Source: Haliclystus octoradiatus (taxonomy: Eukaryota; Cnidaria; Staurozoa; Stauromedusae; Haliclystidae). From it: a stretch of 64,000 bases of DNA. The DNA is taken from NCBI GenBank assembly GCA_916610825.1, contig OU744452.1, positions 12,690,110 to 12,754,109 of the forward strand. The letters are read 5' to 3'. Of the stretch, positions 45,701 to 58,022 are shown one piece after another (the stretch's first letter is position 1; each line of letters starts with the position of its first letter). Made by a program: the position numbers and the translations under genes. The notes beneath the pieces were generated by a model. It was not told where the DNA came from, made no database searches, and saw only the letters and a program-made list of their open reading frames with translations.

Positions 45701-48700
45701 AGACGACTTTTCATTGAGATAATTGGTACTGTAAAGTCTTTATTGTACTTTTTCAGATTTATTTAAGTATTACTGAATTATTAAATTATAGACATTTTTC
45801 AATTATCATTTCAAAGTTTAAGTTTGGAATTGATGTTTGTCTAGTAAAACTTAAACCATGTAATCGTATAGTTTATATGACTGTAGATAGATATATTATC
45901 CTCAGTAGTCTAACAATGTGTTCATCTGTTAGGACTGTTTTGCATTTCACGCATTCAATGATTACAACAAACCATTGAAAATTCTTTAGTATAGTATACT
46001 GAAAAATTCTATAAAATATCGGAAAATAGTACAAAAATGATAGAGGGCTCGGACGTTCTTATTTAAGTTTACAGCCGTATAGGGCCTACTAGAAATACAG
46101 TAATGCAGATTCTATCATTTTTCGGTCTTGCAACATTTCTTCGTTGCATAAATTATTATCCTCTCTATCAACGTTATCAGATTACCAAAATTTGAATACT
46201 CCATTTTCAGTTCAGACATATGCTTACAACAATAAATTCTACTTAGCTAGCTATTGTGGTCACCAGAGAATCTTTCGATATGTGTTAAATATGTGTGAGA
46301 ATGATATGTCAAAACAATTGCTGTATATCTACTAACATCAAGTTTTCCATTAGTTACAATATTAAGTTTAAGTCTCTCATAAACAAGGGTGATTCAGTAA
46401 CTTTAGTACAGTATTCATTTTTAGTAAACTATGGGAATTATGCAAATGTTGATTATACACACGCATATTTACATCAACAGGTATATAAAAAAGTTGCAAC
46501 ACAACATTGATAAATAAATAAATATTGTAGCCTATTTATTGATGAGAAGGATTTCAAGCCACATATGATACGCAAAGTTTAAGAACAGTTTTCTTCAATC
46601 TTGAGATGGTGTGTACAATGTAGCCTACTACTACATGTAGTTACGAAGATTTAGATTTGCAATTTACATAGTAACCCGCCAAGGTAAGTCAAATTTGCCA
46701 ACTAAATTTTTATTTCATTAAACATTGTTGTGACCAGCGGTAGAAGACGTTAACATGATTCACAATACGAGGTTATGACGTTTGTAAGTCATACGTTATG
46801 ACTGGTCAGGGTCCGACAAAAGTGGGGACCCTATATCCTGGAAGGCTACACAAAATTCAGAAGAAACTTGATGTTTTTAATGATTTATTGGTCAAACATC
46901 AACAAAAAAATTCAGAAGAAAATGTTGAAATGCCTCTAGGATTCCAGAAGGCTGAACCTTTTGTCAGACCCTGGACTGGTTACCCTTGAACAAAAGTGAT
47001 TGGAATTATATTAACAGGATAAAAACAAGCACTAAAACATTCACAGCTGAAGTAAATTGTCTTCCTGAAAATTTGAGTTTTGTTGATAGTTCGTTATTGG
47101 ATTTTGTTTTTGACTGTGTTGTTTTCCAGAACATTTTAAAATTTTGTTTGTTAAAGGAACTTTTACTTTCTACATAATCAATTAGTCAGGTATTAATGTT
47201 CAAATATAGGCATAGGATACTGGAATGATCAAGAAGAAATATGACTTTGCAAATGTTCACTTTGGCTTCAAATCATGCTTTCGATGTCATAGTAAAATTC
47301 TAATACTTGATAGATATTCTCTTTCTAGTGTTGCCAATATTTTTGACAACCCCGATCAAATTAAGTGGCGTTTAGAGCCTAATTGCTCTGCCATCTTAGC
47401 TAAATACATGACCAACAACATCACTCAATGACCATTATGACATGGTCACTGTGCTGTATTGAAATGAAAGGTGACCAAGATAAAAGTTTCATGTCACAAT
47501 ATATCTAATATCTATTGTAGTATCCAATGTATATTGTAGCATTTAATGTTCTTGTCATGCTTCATAAACAAAGGACAAATCAAAATTTATTTATAGCGGT
47601 TTATTTTTGATTACTGTATCAGTCTTACATTTAATGGCCTTTGATCTGAGCAATAGGCATACTGTGTTATGTTTTACAGCTCTTGTGCAGGCTAGATTCC
47701 TAAGAACGTGGGATGTAAGCCTATTGTAAGTTTAAAAGACCTACTACTGTATTAATAATAATTAATAATATCATAAATAGATTGTTTAAATGTGCTTCAT
47801 GGTTTATCTATAAAGTTGTTTAAATGTAGGTACTAGCTACGGGGGTCCCACTAGTATTCAGGAAGGAAGGTTAAGATAGGACTTGTCATATATGTGTTGT
47901 CTTACGGTAGTAGCAAGTCTAGGACTTGAAGATATTAAGACCACATAAGTAATCATATTATGATCTGTTTTAACAAAAAAAAATCATAACACGTGGCTGT
48001 AATTTGAGTGTCCGGAATTTCTAAACTGTCATACATGTTAGTAATCACAGAAGAGACCATGTCATGACACACCTACCAACCAACCGGCACAATCGCAGTA
48101 TTTCGTTGTCTATAAAAATTGTACATTTAACCCCATAATTATCAAACAATTAGGTCAATCATATCAACAGTATATTGGATTTTTCACCTACCTTGAATCA
48201 TCGCATAAATTTAAACTTTTATGATAATCGATTAGAGTATCTTGAAAAAAAGTCAATCGTTTACTTTCCAAAAATTGACATTTTTCAAATGCTTTTGTCA
48301 TTTCTATTTCATATGATGTGTTTAATGGGTCAATACGTTGTAATTTTTCTTCATACTTCTTTCTTGTCCGTGTAACTGTTTTTTCATGTTTTCTCACGGT
48401 TTCTTCTAATTTCGTAGATTTTTCTGGTGTGAAACTATCATCTAGCCTTGCCTCGGATAGTGCGTGTGTCGAGGTCTCGTATGATTTACATGCCATATGA
48501 TAATTTTTCTTAGCTCGATGTACCTTAGCATAAGCATCAGCCCATGGTTTTTGTGCTTTGCCAAATTCTTCGTCGATTTCTTTCGTCTCCTTCCAACTAA
48601 TAAATGCTTTGTGATAATTTTCATTCTTCCATCTCTTGATATTTTCAACAACTTGATTGTGTAATTTACGCCAACATTCCATGTGAACAACCGATCTTTC

Positions 48701-49051
48701 TTGTGCTTCATGTAAAACTCCTATCATTGATGATTTCATCGTACCATATAATGGTCCAGCTTCAATGTGTTTCGACCATTTTTCATCCCAATCAGATAAC
48801 TTTCTCGCGTATTTCGCTTCAATTTCAGCGCGTTCTGTAACCATTTTTACCATTTCATCACAAATAACCGCACCATCATCGATACGTTTAGCCGTACGTT
48901 TATAATTGCCAACCTCCCAAAATAAAGTAAATCCATCGTTTGCGTTAGCGTTGGTTTGTTGTCCAGTTGCCGTTGAGCCAGCCGCCATTTTGTTGTTGCC
49001 GTTACTCCTCCTTACTGAGACCGAGGAGACCGAGCGTTTGATGAAAGGCAT
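39765..49051 (-). CDS. PACSIN: PACSIN/syndapin: F-BAR domain, NPF motif, SH3 domain (465 aa)
   Basis: Four exons on the minus strand join in phase: 49051-48192, 43782-43662, 41486-41293 and 39987-39765. Syndapins bend membranes through the F-BAR dimer and bind dynamin and N-WASP through SH3, acting in endocytosis and actin organisation. The F-BAR domain, about residues 40-330, shows FWEVGNYKRTAKRIDDGA, KAQKPWADAYAKV, the family helices and GMPQNWPKFE. One NPF motif (388-390), an EHD-binding signal, precedes an acidic stretch. The SH3 domain, about 407-464, has ALYDYSAEEQDELSFKAGD, GWCKG and GLFPANYV. A second in-frame ATG (AAAATGG) at codon 22 has stronger context than the first, so the true start may be there; the extra N-terminus is unlike vertebrate PACSIN. 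The length is usual for the family. Confidence 0.94.
40620..40800. mobile_element. MITE family D, degenerate copy
   Basis: Contains GAGTGACCATTATGAACAGG, TGCATAGAGGTGATTATTAT and the end CACTGGTTTGATTG followed by TA, as in 29967-30142. The left border is approximate. It is in the last PACSIN intron. Confidence 0.45.
40902..41089. mobile_element. 188-bp TIR element with perfect 9-bp duplication
   Basis: Starts TAGCCTGCGTACCAGCCCC and ends GGGACTGGTACGCAGGCTA. Long arms ACCATAGGGTCTGTGAACTA and TAGTTCACAGACCCTATGGT are perfect complements. Flanks ATCTTATGC at 40893-40901 and 41090-41098 are identical over 9 bp. Same family as 27464 and 27617; Mutator-like by duplication length (inference). 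Confidence 0.85.
42740..43096. mobile_element. 357-bp TIR element of the TAG...CTA family
   Basis: Begins TAGTCTGCGTTACAGACCGC and ends GCGGTCTGTAACGCAGACTA. Inner arms TTCACAAAAGAATA and ATTCTTTTGTGAAT pair, as do TCTGTCCGG-type and CTGGACAGAG stretches. Flanks GCCTAACTG (42731-42739) and GTGTAACTG (43097-43105) match at 7 of 9 positions, a decayed 9-bp duplication. It is in PACSIN intron 2. Confidence 0.7.
43106..43167 (+). repeat. tRNA-like sequence (SINE head or tRNA pseudogene)
   Basis: An A-box-like TAGCTTAAAGG at 43106 and a B-box-like GATTCGACTCC at 43150 are spaced as in tRNAs. An anticodon arm CTGGA-CTGGGCA-TTCAG can form with T before a GGG anticodon. The T arm GTGGA/CCCAC pairs at four of five positions. 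The 3' acceptor strand (GCTCGGA) has no complement upstream, even when the adjacent transposon is removed. It is therefore a relic, not a working tRNA. Confidence 0.45.
46807..46973. mobile_element. hAT-like MITE (family A), full length
   Basis: CAGGGTCCGACAAAAGTGGG at the left faces AACCTTTTGTCAGACCCTG at the right. Direct repeats GACTGGT (46800-46806 and 46974-46980) abut the ends. The inner TTTTTAATGATTTATTGGTC and GAAATGCCTCTAGGATTCCA match other copies. It is in PACSIN intron 1. Confidence 0.7.
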
Positions 49052-50082
49052 CCCTTCAGTACAATATCCTTATCTTCAGGAGGTACGGAGGCAGAGGAAT
49101 GTCATCAACTATTTCTAAAGCAAAATGCGATACAACGAATATAACGTCATGCGTGAAACATAACCCTGTAAGAATTTAATCAATCATGCGAAGTAAACCT
49201 TTTTGTTTTCAAACAAAGATAGTTTTACAAACGTGAATGAAATTCAAGATTTCTATGCAAGCTGCGTGCATGTCCCCGTCCATACTAAAAACAAAGCTGG
49301 ACAACCAGCAATTTACAAAGGGCCATTGCACAAGTCAAAGAATCAATGAGTCATCAACCTATTCAAACAACCAGTTAATTTCAAATTTACGAAGAAAGCC
49401 GAGTATTGTTTTAATTTGTTTTGATCCCTTTTATCGCAAAATAAATTTAAAATTATCGCTCTAGTATTACAATATCTGCTCAATATTAACACAGTTAAAT
49501 CTTTTCGTTCGCCCTTGTTTCAGTCCATGTTCAGACATAGCCTCCTGAAATCACTTCTTTTCAAAACTAATCCCGATTTAGAATTAACTGGTTGCAAACT
49601 GGTGGTCTTCTTATCTGTGAGATAAGAAAATTCAAAAGCCCTTGATGCTGTCCAAGCCAAAGAGAAAAGAAATAATTCAGATGATTTACGTGTGTATTTC
49701 TTTTGACCACTGAATGCTGACTTCATAAAATTGATTATACCCAGAGTACTCGTACTATTTATTAAACCTATACATAGCTAAAAGCTCACTCCAAAAAAAA
49801 GAATCTAATACCTTGTAAGGTTGTAAGTTGTAACCTAATTGCTAATACACACCATTTCTACGCTTAATGCTTACGCTAACAGTTAATTAATTACTTAAGA
49901 AAATATAACGTTAATAAGACTGGTGACTAATTGAAAACCGCGGGAAATCAGAACCTTAACAGCATCAACTTATTTCTTGTGTTGTTATTTATTTATTTTT
50001 GCTTTTCCAATAGTTACAAAATTATTTTACTTGATTACTTGCCCAATTTCGTTATCCTTTTCATCTCATCATCGCAATTAAA
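49052..50082. other. Divergent PACSIN-SYCP3 intergenic region
   Basis: The two start codons face away from each other across 1,031 bp, so both promoters must lie here unless 5' UTR introns extend further. A half CRE, AACGTCATGCG, is near 49144. The short frames here lack domain character. I see no transposon with clear ends. Confidence 0.5.
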
Positions 50083-53000
50083 ATGCCAGCCAATGGAAGA
50101 AAATGTAAACAAAACAGCAAACTCCAATCAAAATGCTTTGATTTTGAAGAAAGCAATGGTTTGCATGAAGCACGTACCAATGACGGTAATTTACATTTCT
50201 AGATTGTATTTACAATTGAAAAAAATTGTTGTAAAAGTTGAACTAGCTTTTTAATGTTGACTTCGTACCTTAGCAACATCTGTACAACCTTCAAAGAGGG
50301 CAAAAAATTCGATGATGAGCGAGGAAGAATCAGACATTGAAGATACGGTGGCTGATAGGTATAGCTGATACAATTAGTCCATTATGCTATGCAGTTAAAT
50401 CTGTCTGTCTGGCTACTTATAAATTAATCCATTTTGCTTTTTATCATAGTTTGAAAAATGGGAATACCGCCTCGTTGGATGGTGAAATGCAAACGTTACT
50501 GAGTAGTTTTGGAGGTATTGATTTCGTGCATAAGTGGGTCTAATTATAACATGGGGAATTATGTAATATTGCAACACCATGAAAAATATATATCCTAATT
50601 CATTATCTCTAATTTGACAGCTGATATCAATAAAAATATTGGAGCAAAAAGAAGAAGGCTTCAAACATTTACACAAGCATCATTGAGAACAAGCAATAGA
50701 AAATATGCAGACATTTTCAAAGCTCAACAAATTGAAAGGTTGGGAACATAATTGTCAAATTATTAAATTCAACAATCCAGCAACACGTAGAACAGCATTT
50801 CGAGACTAAATTCCAGCCTCTCTCATGACGAAATGGGACCATACCACTTTTTTGAGGGGAGTTCCTTCCGAGAAAATGTCATAAAACGTCGCGATACAGT
50901 TAAAAACGGCACGCGAGTCCTCGACCTTGTTTAATTGATTTTGGGTTAGTCGGTGTAAGTTTTTTCGTACTGTTTCAGCTAAAAAACAGCAAATAAGAAA
51001 CATGAATAAAGACGAAATAATAACGATATAGTTCATAAATAGGAATATCACCACGGTGAAGTTGCACTTTTCAATAAGAAACTTTATGTAGCTACAGTAT
51101 ATAACCATTCAAAAATGTATTATTATTAGTCAAAATTATTCAAGCAACCGAATTATCTCTAAAACGGAAAGTACATTATTATTTTTTAGTCCAGTTCAGT
51201 TGATTCATGTTTGCAAGTATCAAAACGGCAGTGTTTTAGATATTTGGGTCCATTTCGGGTCTTCTGTTTTATATCTTTGGATCTGAACAAGAATTCGAAT
51301 CCATATTGTACTGATCCAGATACTGTACCCAAGAAGAAGAAAATGCCCACAGGTTTCAAGATTTCTTTTGTCTGTTTTACAGCTACCTAGCTGCTATAAA
51401 TAACTGGATATGAACTTTCAAGAGATTGTTGCTAAAATCCTATAAAATTTAAGAAACTTTAATACTGATACTGTACTACAAAAAACCGTCTCTGCTTGAT
51501 TGCTTATAAATCAGAAACTTGAATTCCAAGAATTTAGTGATATGAAAGGATACAATTTATCATGCTCATGATCTGCAGTCTTCATTGACTCCAAGCCCCG
51601 CTTTCTCTGATATGCTCTGATGTGCCGAAATTTGATGATCAGTGAGAAGAAGTTTGATGGTTGGTGGTTGATATGTTTGATATGGTCACTTAATTACCAA
51701 CATATCAAAATCGTCATACAAAAAAATTGAATGGGACTTGGAGCAAGTGAACAGTCTTTAGTGACTCGAGTTATCATTTACGCATTACAGAATGAAACTA
51801 GGTGCAGAATTTCGTAAGCAAATCAACAACGTCTTTCAACAATGGGAAACAGATGTTCAAAAGTCAAAAGATGCAGAAGAAAAGCTAGAGGTATGTAGAT
51901 TGTATGGAAAGTTGGTCATTGTAACTGAATCCATTTTATTAATAATATTTCCGCATGTAGTTCAGCTAGCGCAACGTTTTGCACTATACAGCAGGCCTCC
52001 ACTGCCGTAACTATGTGCTTCTGGCCAGGGACTTTTATCAGTTTTACCTCAAAAAAAGACATGGCATTTGCATATTTGAAAGTTTCGATACTGTAATACC
52101 TTCAAAATTGCATGATTTTGCCATGTTTCGTCTCAAAATTACCCAAAATCTGAGTCAACATTTCTTTTTGGGGGGAGGAGGTGTCACCCCCCGGAATATA
52201 CGGTCGTGCCTTTACAGCAAAATCTAGGAGGTAGGATGAGTACCGAAAACAAGCGTAGAAACATGTCAATAAAGGAAAGGAGTATCATACGGATTGCAGG
52301 CATCATGCAATGCTTTTACAGCTGCTCATTTTGCCTTCAAAATTAGATAGCCAGTAAAAGAGAACTCTTTGTTGCTTACTTCATTTTACAGTATAAAAGT
52401 TATGTTTATCTAATGGCAGATGATATAGTGCTCTATATGTCTTCATTTGACAGAGGGGTAAAGTAAATAATATATATGTAAGCATGTCCTACTCACGGAG
52501 TTGTCGATAACTCATGATGCACTAATATTATTTAGTCTATATTCATCTAATTACAGCCTTATTTTTTTATCAGAATGTCTTCAAGCAACAACACAAAACC
52601 ATCCAGCAACAGCGAATTATTCAACAACAAAGAATGAAGTCATTAAGACAACTCCAAGATCAATTTTCCAAGAGCTGTAATGAGTTAGATGATGTACATT
52701 TTGGTCAACAAACGAATATACAGGGAGAATTGAAGAAAGAACTAGAAGGCTTACAAAGGAAAATTATTGCAGATGCTGTAAGCTCATCTCATCAAATAAA
52801 TATGAAATAACCAGGATATAATATATATATAGCTGCTCGCAGACTCTCTGTAAATCGAAAACTTAATAAATCAGTAGTCTATACTGTTACCAAGTTTCCC
52901 CCAAGTTTCCAATTTGCAGAGAGTTTGTGAGAAGACTATATTCCACACCGCATCACAAAGCGTTTGATACTGGAAAATAGATAAATATAAATGAAACAAA

Positions 53001-53456
53001 AGGCTAGACAAGTATTCACCATGATTCTGATCTCTATTTATACACGAATGGGGAGAACAAGAGAACAGAGTCACTGTAGCACCTTTCCTGATCTTCATGT
53101 CATTTAATTCAAAAACTTTGTACTGTAGCAGAGCAAATTTGCATCAATTGAGTTGCTCCAGCAAATTGTATCTGTGTAATCCAGGCCTGGATCTGGAAAC
53201 GGGCTGGAAACACAATTGGCAAAGTACATATAACGCAATTATTATATCTGCATATTCCATGCCCATATAGAACTCTGTACATGCATTTTGAATTTTAAAA
53301 CAGGACATTTGATCGGGTCGAAAGTTTTGTGTGCATGGAACATTTCACATAATGGAAATCACTGTTAATATACATGTGTATTTTGTCTCATTGTAGCAAC
53401 AAGAAGACATATTGAATGTCAGGAAATCTCTTCAATCAATGCTGTCACATGTCTAG
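50083..53456 (+). CDS. SYCP3: Synaptonemal complex protein 3 (244 aa)
   Basis: Seven exons join in phase: 50083-50185, 50274-50358, 50450-50514, 50621-50738, 51791-51890, 52574-52777 and 53397-53456. SYCP3 forms the lateral elements of meiotic chromosome axes as helical tetramers that bind DNA. The Cor1/SYCP3 core is clear: GEMQTLLSSFGADINKNIGA, KRRRLQTFTQASLRTSN, FQQWETDVQKSKDAEEKL, FKQQHKTIQQQRIIQQQR and the end NVRKSLQSMLSHV, matching the family's conserved C-terminal signature. The N-terminal 90 residues are less conserved, with a basic patch (PSKRAKN) followed by an acidic stretch (SEEESDIED). The length is very close to vertebrate SYCP3 (about 236 aa). Meiotic, germline expression is expected from the family. 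Confidence 0.94.
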
Positions 53457-53760
53457 CTGCAATTTCGGAAAATGATATTCACACAAATATTTCACAAATA
53501 ATGCAACACAAGGAGTGAGTGTAAATGTACACGCAGATATCTATTACTGCTTAACAATGAGTAAACGAGAACATTGAGTTAATTCGTCCCAGTATGAAGT
53601 CTCATGTATAAATGATAAATGATAGCGCATGTACTTTTCCCAAACAACACAATTCTTCCTCATGCTATAATATGTTCTCCTATGCTACTTATTCTCATTT
53701 TCTTTATAACATGCAGCAACATTACAGTATACTAATTCATGGTGCAATGTAACCCCATTA
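53457..53760. other. Tail-to-tail spacer between SYCP3 and the secreted gene
   Basis: Only 304 bp separate the two stop codons, so the 3' UTRs probably overlap. I see no canonical AATAAA on either strand in this stretch. Confidence 0.5.
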
Positions 53761-56700
53761 TTATGTATTGTGTTCATCTGAGGAGTACTCTGAAAACTTT
53801 CCATCACTATTAGCAGATCCTCGTTTACGGCAGCCACGACAAGGACATTTAAATTCACACGATATTCTCAAATGTACACATCTATAAGGTGAATACTTCC
53901 ATCCGACACAAGTACGAGTACACATTTCACTCTTACAATCTTTCTTTCTATTTGAATGCTTTCTTTTTTTCCTTTGTTTCTTTGTTGAACGTTTAATTTT
54001 TGGTTGACGATCGACTTCCATTGATCCTAAAACACAGAAATATATATCCCCGTAAATGTCCTCCAACTTGGTGGTTGCCCTTAAGTAATAAAACAATCAT
54101 AAAGTCCGAAACAAATAATATGAAGTGATTATTTGTACGCACGGAATACTGACTGTGCGCTGCTAGTAAACTGAGTTCCCTGAACAGCTCGGAATCGACA
54201 AAGGAGATGGTAATAGACCGGTAGGATGATAGTATTTCCATGGAATAATGGATAATGAGCTTGCCATGGGACGCTGTGTAGATACATTTTTTTCTACAAA
54301 CGTTAATGAGCGGAGTACCTTCTCTGCCGGACCAGTAGCCTGTCAAGCAGGGTAATAAGCAATTAGCCATTATTCTAAAAATGTTCATTGTTCATGATGT
54401 CAGATTTTACTTCTGTTTTTGTCGACATAACGGGTGAATGGGGAAATCGACCAAACAATTTCGCTGAAAGCAGGATTATAATTGGTCCTATATGAATATG
54501 GTGCTAATTCACTGGTTATGCTATTCGCATTGACCTAACACTTAGTGCAGTCTTTGTTGTTAGCCTTTAGTCTTTTATAGCTACAATGTGTATTATAGCT
54601 AGTTTTATTTTTAGCTCTACTTATTGTGTTTTACTTCTATTTTTAAATTCTAATTCCCAGGGGGTAACTTAAGAAATTTCAGGAACGGGGGGGGGGGGGG
54701 CAATTTGAATTCAGAATTTTGCCCTCCAAAATTTTGTTTTTCCAAAATTGATACCTCAAATATTTATTCAGGCCAAAATGTATACCACAAATATATTTTT
54801 AGCAAAGCATATCTGAAAATTGATTACAATTTCGTGGGTATACATCAATTTTTTTTCCTCAATGAAAAACAATGCCTCAATTATTATGAAAATTTTGAAA
54901 TAGATAAATTTGCGAAGACCGTGAAAAGGTACCCTCAATAATTGGCACGTCCTCGTATACCAACCATTTCAAGTTAGCCCCGTGTTCTAGTTAGAATGTT
55001 GAAATACGAAAGTTCAAATATATGCTTTGTTAATGTATATTCGTTTTGCGTGCAATAAGTCCATGAGTCGCCGCACCTATACTGAACTTGATTTGATTTC
55101 AATGTTTTCATTGTAAATATTGTATCTATAATATCAGAGTTTTGATACAGTATTTGTACCCTTAATTTAGTCAACCTTAATAATAGCGTGGAAAGATCTA
55201 TTTTTACCTGGTTGGCTTTGTATCACAAAATAGCCATCAATACAATTGACTTCGATATGTGATCGACCAAATAGTCGACGATGTTTTTCCTGAAAAAATA
55301 AATAATACTATACGTGCGTCGTGCAGTCTCATTCAGTAACTGTAAATCATAATCCATTCTTATCTTCAATATTAATTTGGGACTAGAAGTTGGGACTGGA
55401 TTTCTCACAAAGATTTACTTATAGTTTCAAATTGGACGAAAATTAATCAGATGAAAGATAGTATATATTGTTATGATTACAAAATTTGTCAGCATTCTTG
55501 ATTGGTTAAGAGCCCTGAGATAATTCTAAGTATTCGAAGGATAACACGATATTACGAGCTAAAACGAGTCATACCTCGAGATCTTGATTTTTCGGCAAAT
55601 TCCTGTGATCCAGTGGAAATCAATATCTCATTCCCTAGTACCCAAGCCTATCGCAGTGACGTAGCATCATTCCATCACGGCCCTCATTTCCGCGCGGCAC
55701 CGGAAATGAGGGCCGTGATGGGAATGAGGCTAGAGGTAACGTAAGCATAACACTTCAACATAACCCTTTGAACCAACATTTTTGAATAATTATGCAGCGC
55801 ATAATGATTTTTCAAAATTCGAAAGAGCAAAGAAGTGGCCGAAGTGGCAGAGAAAATATTATGAAAACAAAATATTCGAAAATCGTGTTGCTGTTATGGA
55901 CGAATACTCGATAGTTTTTGTGATCTTATCGCGCTCACTCCCTGTGATAGGAATTTTTACAGTATGGCGTCACTTAACTTTCATTCACCGTTTTTCAAGA
56001 TTTGAAATTCTCACTTTTTCAAATGCTTATTTCTTAAACATACTATTCCGTTTATCGAAAAATTTCGGCAAAGCAATCAAGACATTTAAATTCTGAGTTT
56101 TAATTAAGTTTATGAGTTGACCCTATTTAAATTGCTCCAATCCACCTGATAAAAAGACCGTTCACCTGTTTAAGCAACCACTTAAATAATATAGCAATGA
56201 ACATACCTGAAATGGCGTCAAACGCTTTTTACCCTGTAACAGAAATATAAAACAATAAACCAACGATATACATGGATCACATATTAATTCATGCAAAATA
56301 CGAATGTAAGTAAATCTGACTATGCAAAACTGACACTTACATCTGAAAATGCATCAGATATTTTTGTCCATAATACTTTCGATGGAGAACCAAAGTCTTC
56401 TGTATCGAATGCATTGAATTCTGTTACAAAACAAAGTTTCAAACCATTGCATGCCTCCAATTTGAAAAAAGCTATTTCCTGTTGAAACGAAATAGAAATG
56501 TGTAATATAGATGAAAGAGGAAATTTTGATTGAGTTGGATTCTACATAATCTGAATTTTACGCTTATTTAATTACAAATGTTTCTAATTTGACTTATATA
56601 ATTATTAACTGATACAAATTGAGTAAGCTACTACATATTAGCGTCTTTTCATTGATTCTATGACATACTACTAATAATAACACTCAATTTATATTGCGCT

Positions 56701-57486
56701 CGGTATTAATTAAACAAATTAGCAATATATGTGTAACAAATTTGGTATGGCAAGATAAGTCATTAAATCTAGAATTTTCCAAAATAAAATTGAGAATTTC
56801 AGAACTAAATATATTTTTTCATAATTTTTCTTCAATTGTCAATATCTAGATCCCCGAGTGTCTAGGTCTCAAAGCGGGTCTCAAAGTTTTTAAGATATAA
56901 AGGCTCCATTACAGGAAATTCTACATGACAGTAATACTGCTAAGATTATGCGATCAACACTACAGAAAAACCATACAGTACTACGAACATCAAAGTCAGC
57001 TATTGATGGTACGTCAGCTATTCAAGTGACGCGAGTAAGAGTTGGACATCAAAATAAAAATTGGATTATTTCATAATTTCCTTGTTCTTATATGTTTGAA
57101 TGATAGTAAGACAAATCCAACTTTTAGACACATTTAGTAACATGTTCTAGTAAACGAATTGACACACACACCATCTTATATATGTTTAAGATTGTATAAG
57201 CTATATATATATATAAAAGTCAAGAATTAATACTTTGTTTCTTGATAAGTAAGCAATTAAACATGAAGAGTAACTTTACCTTTGAGACATCGAATGCTGC
57301 CAAAGCCTTGAGTAACGGCACAGTTACCCGCAGATAGTCAATAAAAGACTGATTCGAAAAGTCAGCGTATCTTGCAAAATAGTTCTTCGACGAGCACATT
57401 TGTACATCAATATTGCCTTTAACTATAGATACTAAAATTAGTATTTGCAAAAAGGCAAATACAAACAAGTTTAATCTTTTATTCAT
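53761..57486 (-). CDS. Secreted Cys-rich precursor, paralogue 1 (239 aa), unknown family
   Basis: Five exons on the minus strand join in phase: 57486-57280, 56478-56341, 56233-56207 (27 nt), 55289-55208 and 54026-53761. ATG 57486 begins a clear signal peptide (NLFVFAFLQILILVSIVKG). A middle domain carries EACNGLKLCFVTEF and later VNCIDGYFVIQ. Then follows a strongly basic stretch (KIKRSTKKQRKKRKHSNRKK), a likely proprotein-convertase or heparin-binding segment. The C-terminal module is Cys-rich: DCKSEMCTRTC, YRCVHLRISCEFKCPCRGC. The layout suggests a secreted precursor that may release a disulfide-rich peptide (inference). The next gene, 60262-64000, is its paralogue with matching exon phases. 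I do not recognise the family; the middle domain distantly recalls BRICHOS but I could not support that. Confidence 0.8.
55662..55732. mobile_element. 71-bp palindromic TIR element
   Basis: TAGCATCATTCCATCACGGC and its inverted partner GCCGTGATGGGAATGAGGCTA flank a 15-bp centre, with CCCTCATTTCCG and CGGAAATGAGGG also pairing. Neighbouring 9-mers GCAGTGACG and GAGGTAACG match at 6 positions. It is in an intron of the secreted gene. A diverged relative is at 60531-60609. Confidence 0.65.
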
Positions 57487-57947
57487 CACCGCATCAGAAT
57501 AATCACCAATTCTACAGTTGTATAATATGGCTGATTTTGTTTAATGATTGCAACAAGCATGACTTTTAAAAACCATCCCAAAATAATTCAAGCAACCTTT
57601 TTGCCAGTTTTTCCAATTTGTTTGCTGTCTGGAACGAAATACTATTTAAAAATCTTGTGACCTCAGTTCGTTGACCTCGTGAAAAAGGAAATCTTTTCTT
57701 CAATGTATAGAGATTAACTACTTTCATATGTTTTGCTAAACCAGTCAGACGAGCAAATCCAGAACATCTTATTCTTTGAAAAAACATAACCACATATATG
57801 ATACGATTTAATCAATTGAAAAAGATGGGTAAAGTATAATCTTAAAAAACATACACATCTTTGAGAATACATTTATATATATATATATATATATATTCAA
57901 GTTCATCAGTGCCAATTTGCTATATATTATATCATGTTGCTCAAATT

Positions 57948-58022
57948 AGTCAATAAAATTCTGATTAGAAAAGTTAGCGTATCTCGCAAAAGTTCTTCGA
58001 CGAGTACATTTGTACATCAATA
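57948..58022 (-). pseudogene. Decayed duplicate of exon 1 of the secreted-protein gene
   Basis: About 75 bp here match exon 1 of paralogue 1 (57335-57412) at most positions, including the shared run GTTCTTCGACGAG and ACATTTGTACATCAATA. A 2-bp deletion (CAAAAGTTC against CAAAATAGTTC) breaks the frame and no flanking coding sequence remains. It corresponds to about residues 25-52 of the precursor. Confidence 0.7.

Noticed and set aside
33199..54696. Long G runs (near 33199, 36362 and 54688) as regulatory quadruplexes
   Set aside because: They are single homopolymer runs, prone to slippage and assembly error, without supporting context.
55208..57486. Assignment of the middle domain of the secreted protein to BRICHOS or to the Out-at-first family
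   Set aside because: Single blocks (CFVT, FDVSK) look similar in style, but the cysteine spacing and overall order could not be matched by eye. A profile search would be needed.
57566..57793. Minus-strand frame of 75 codons upstream of the secreted gene, considered as the last exon of paralogue 2
   Set aside because: Its acceptor phase does not match the phase-1 exit of the exon at 61395-61548, and it lacks the cysteine module. The exon at 60262-60428 fits both.
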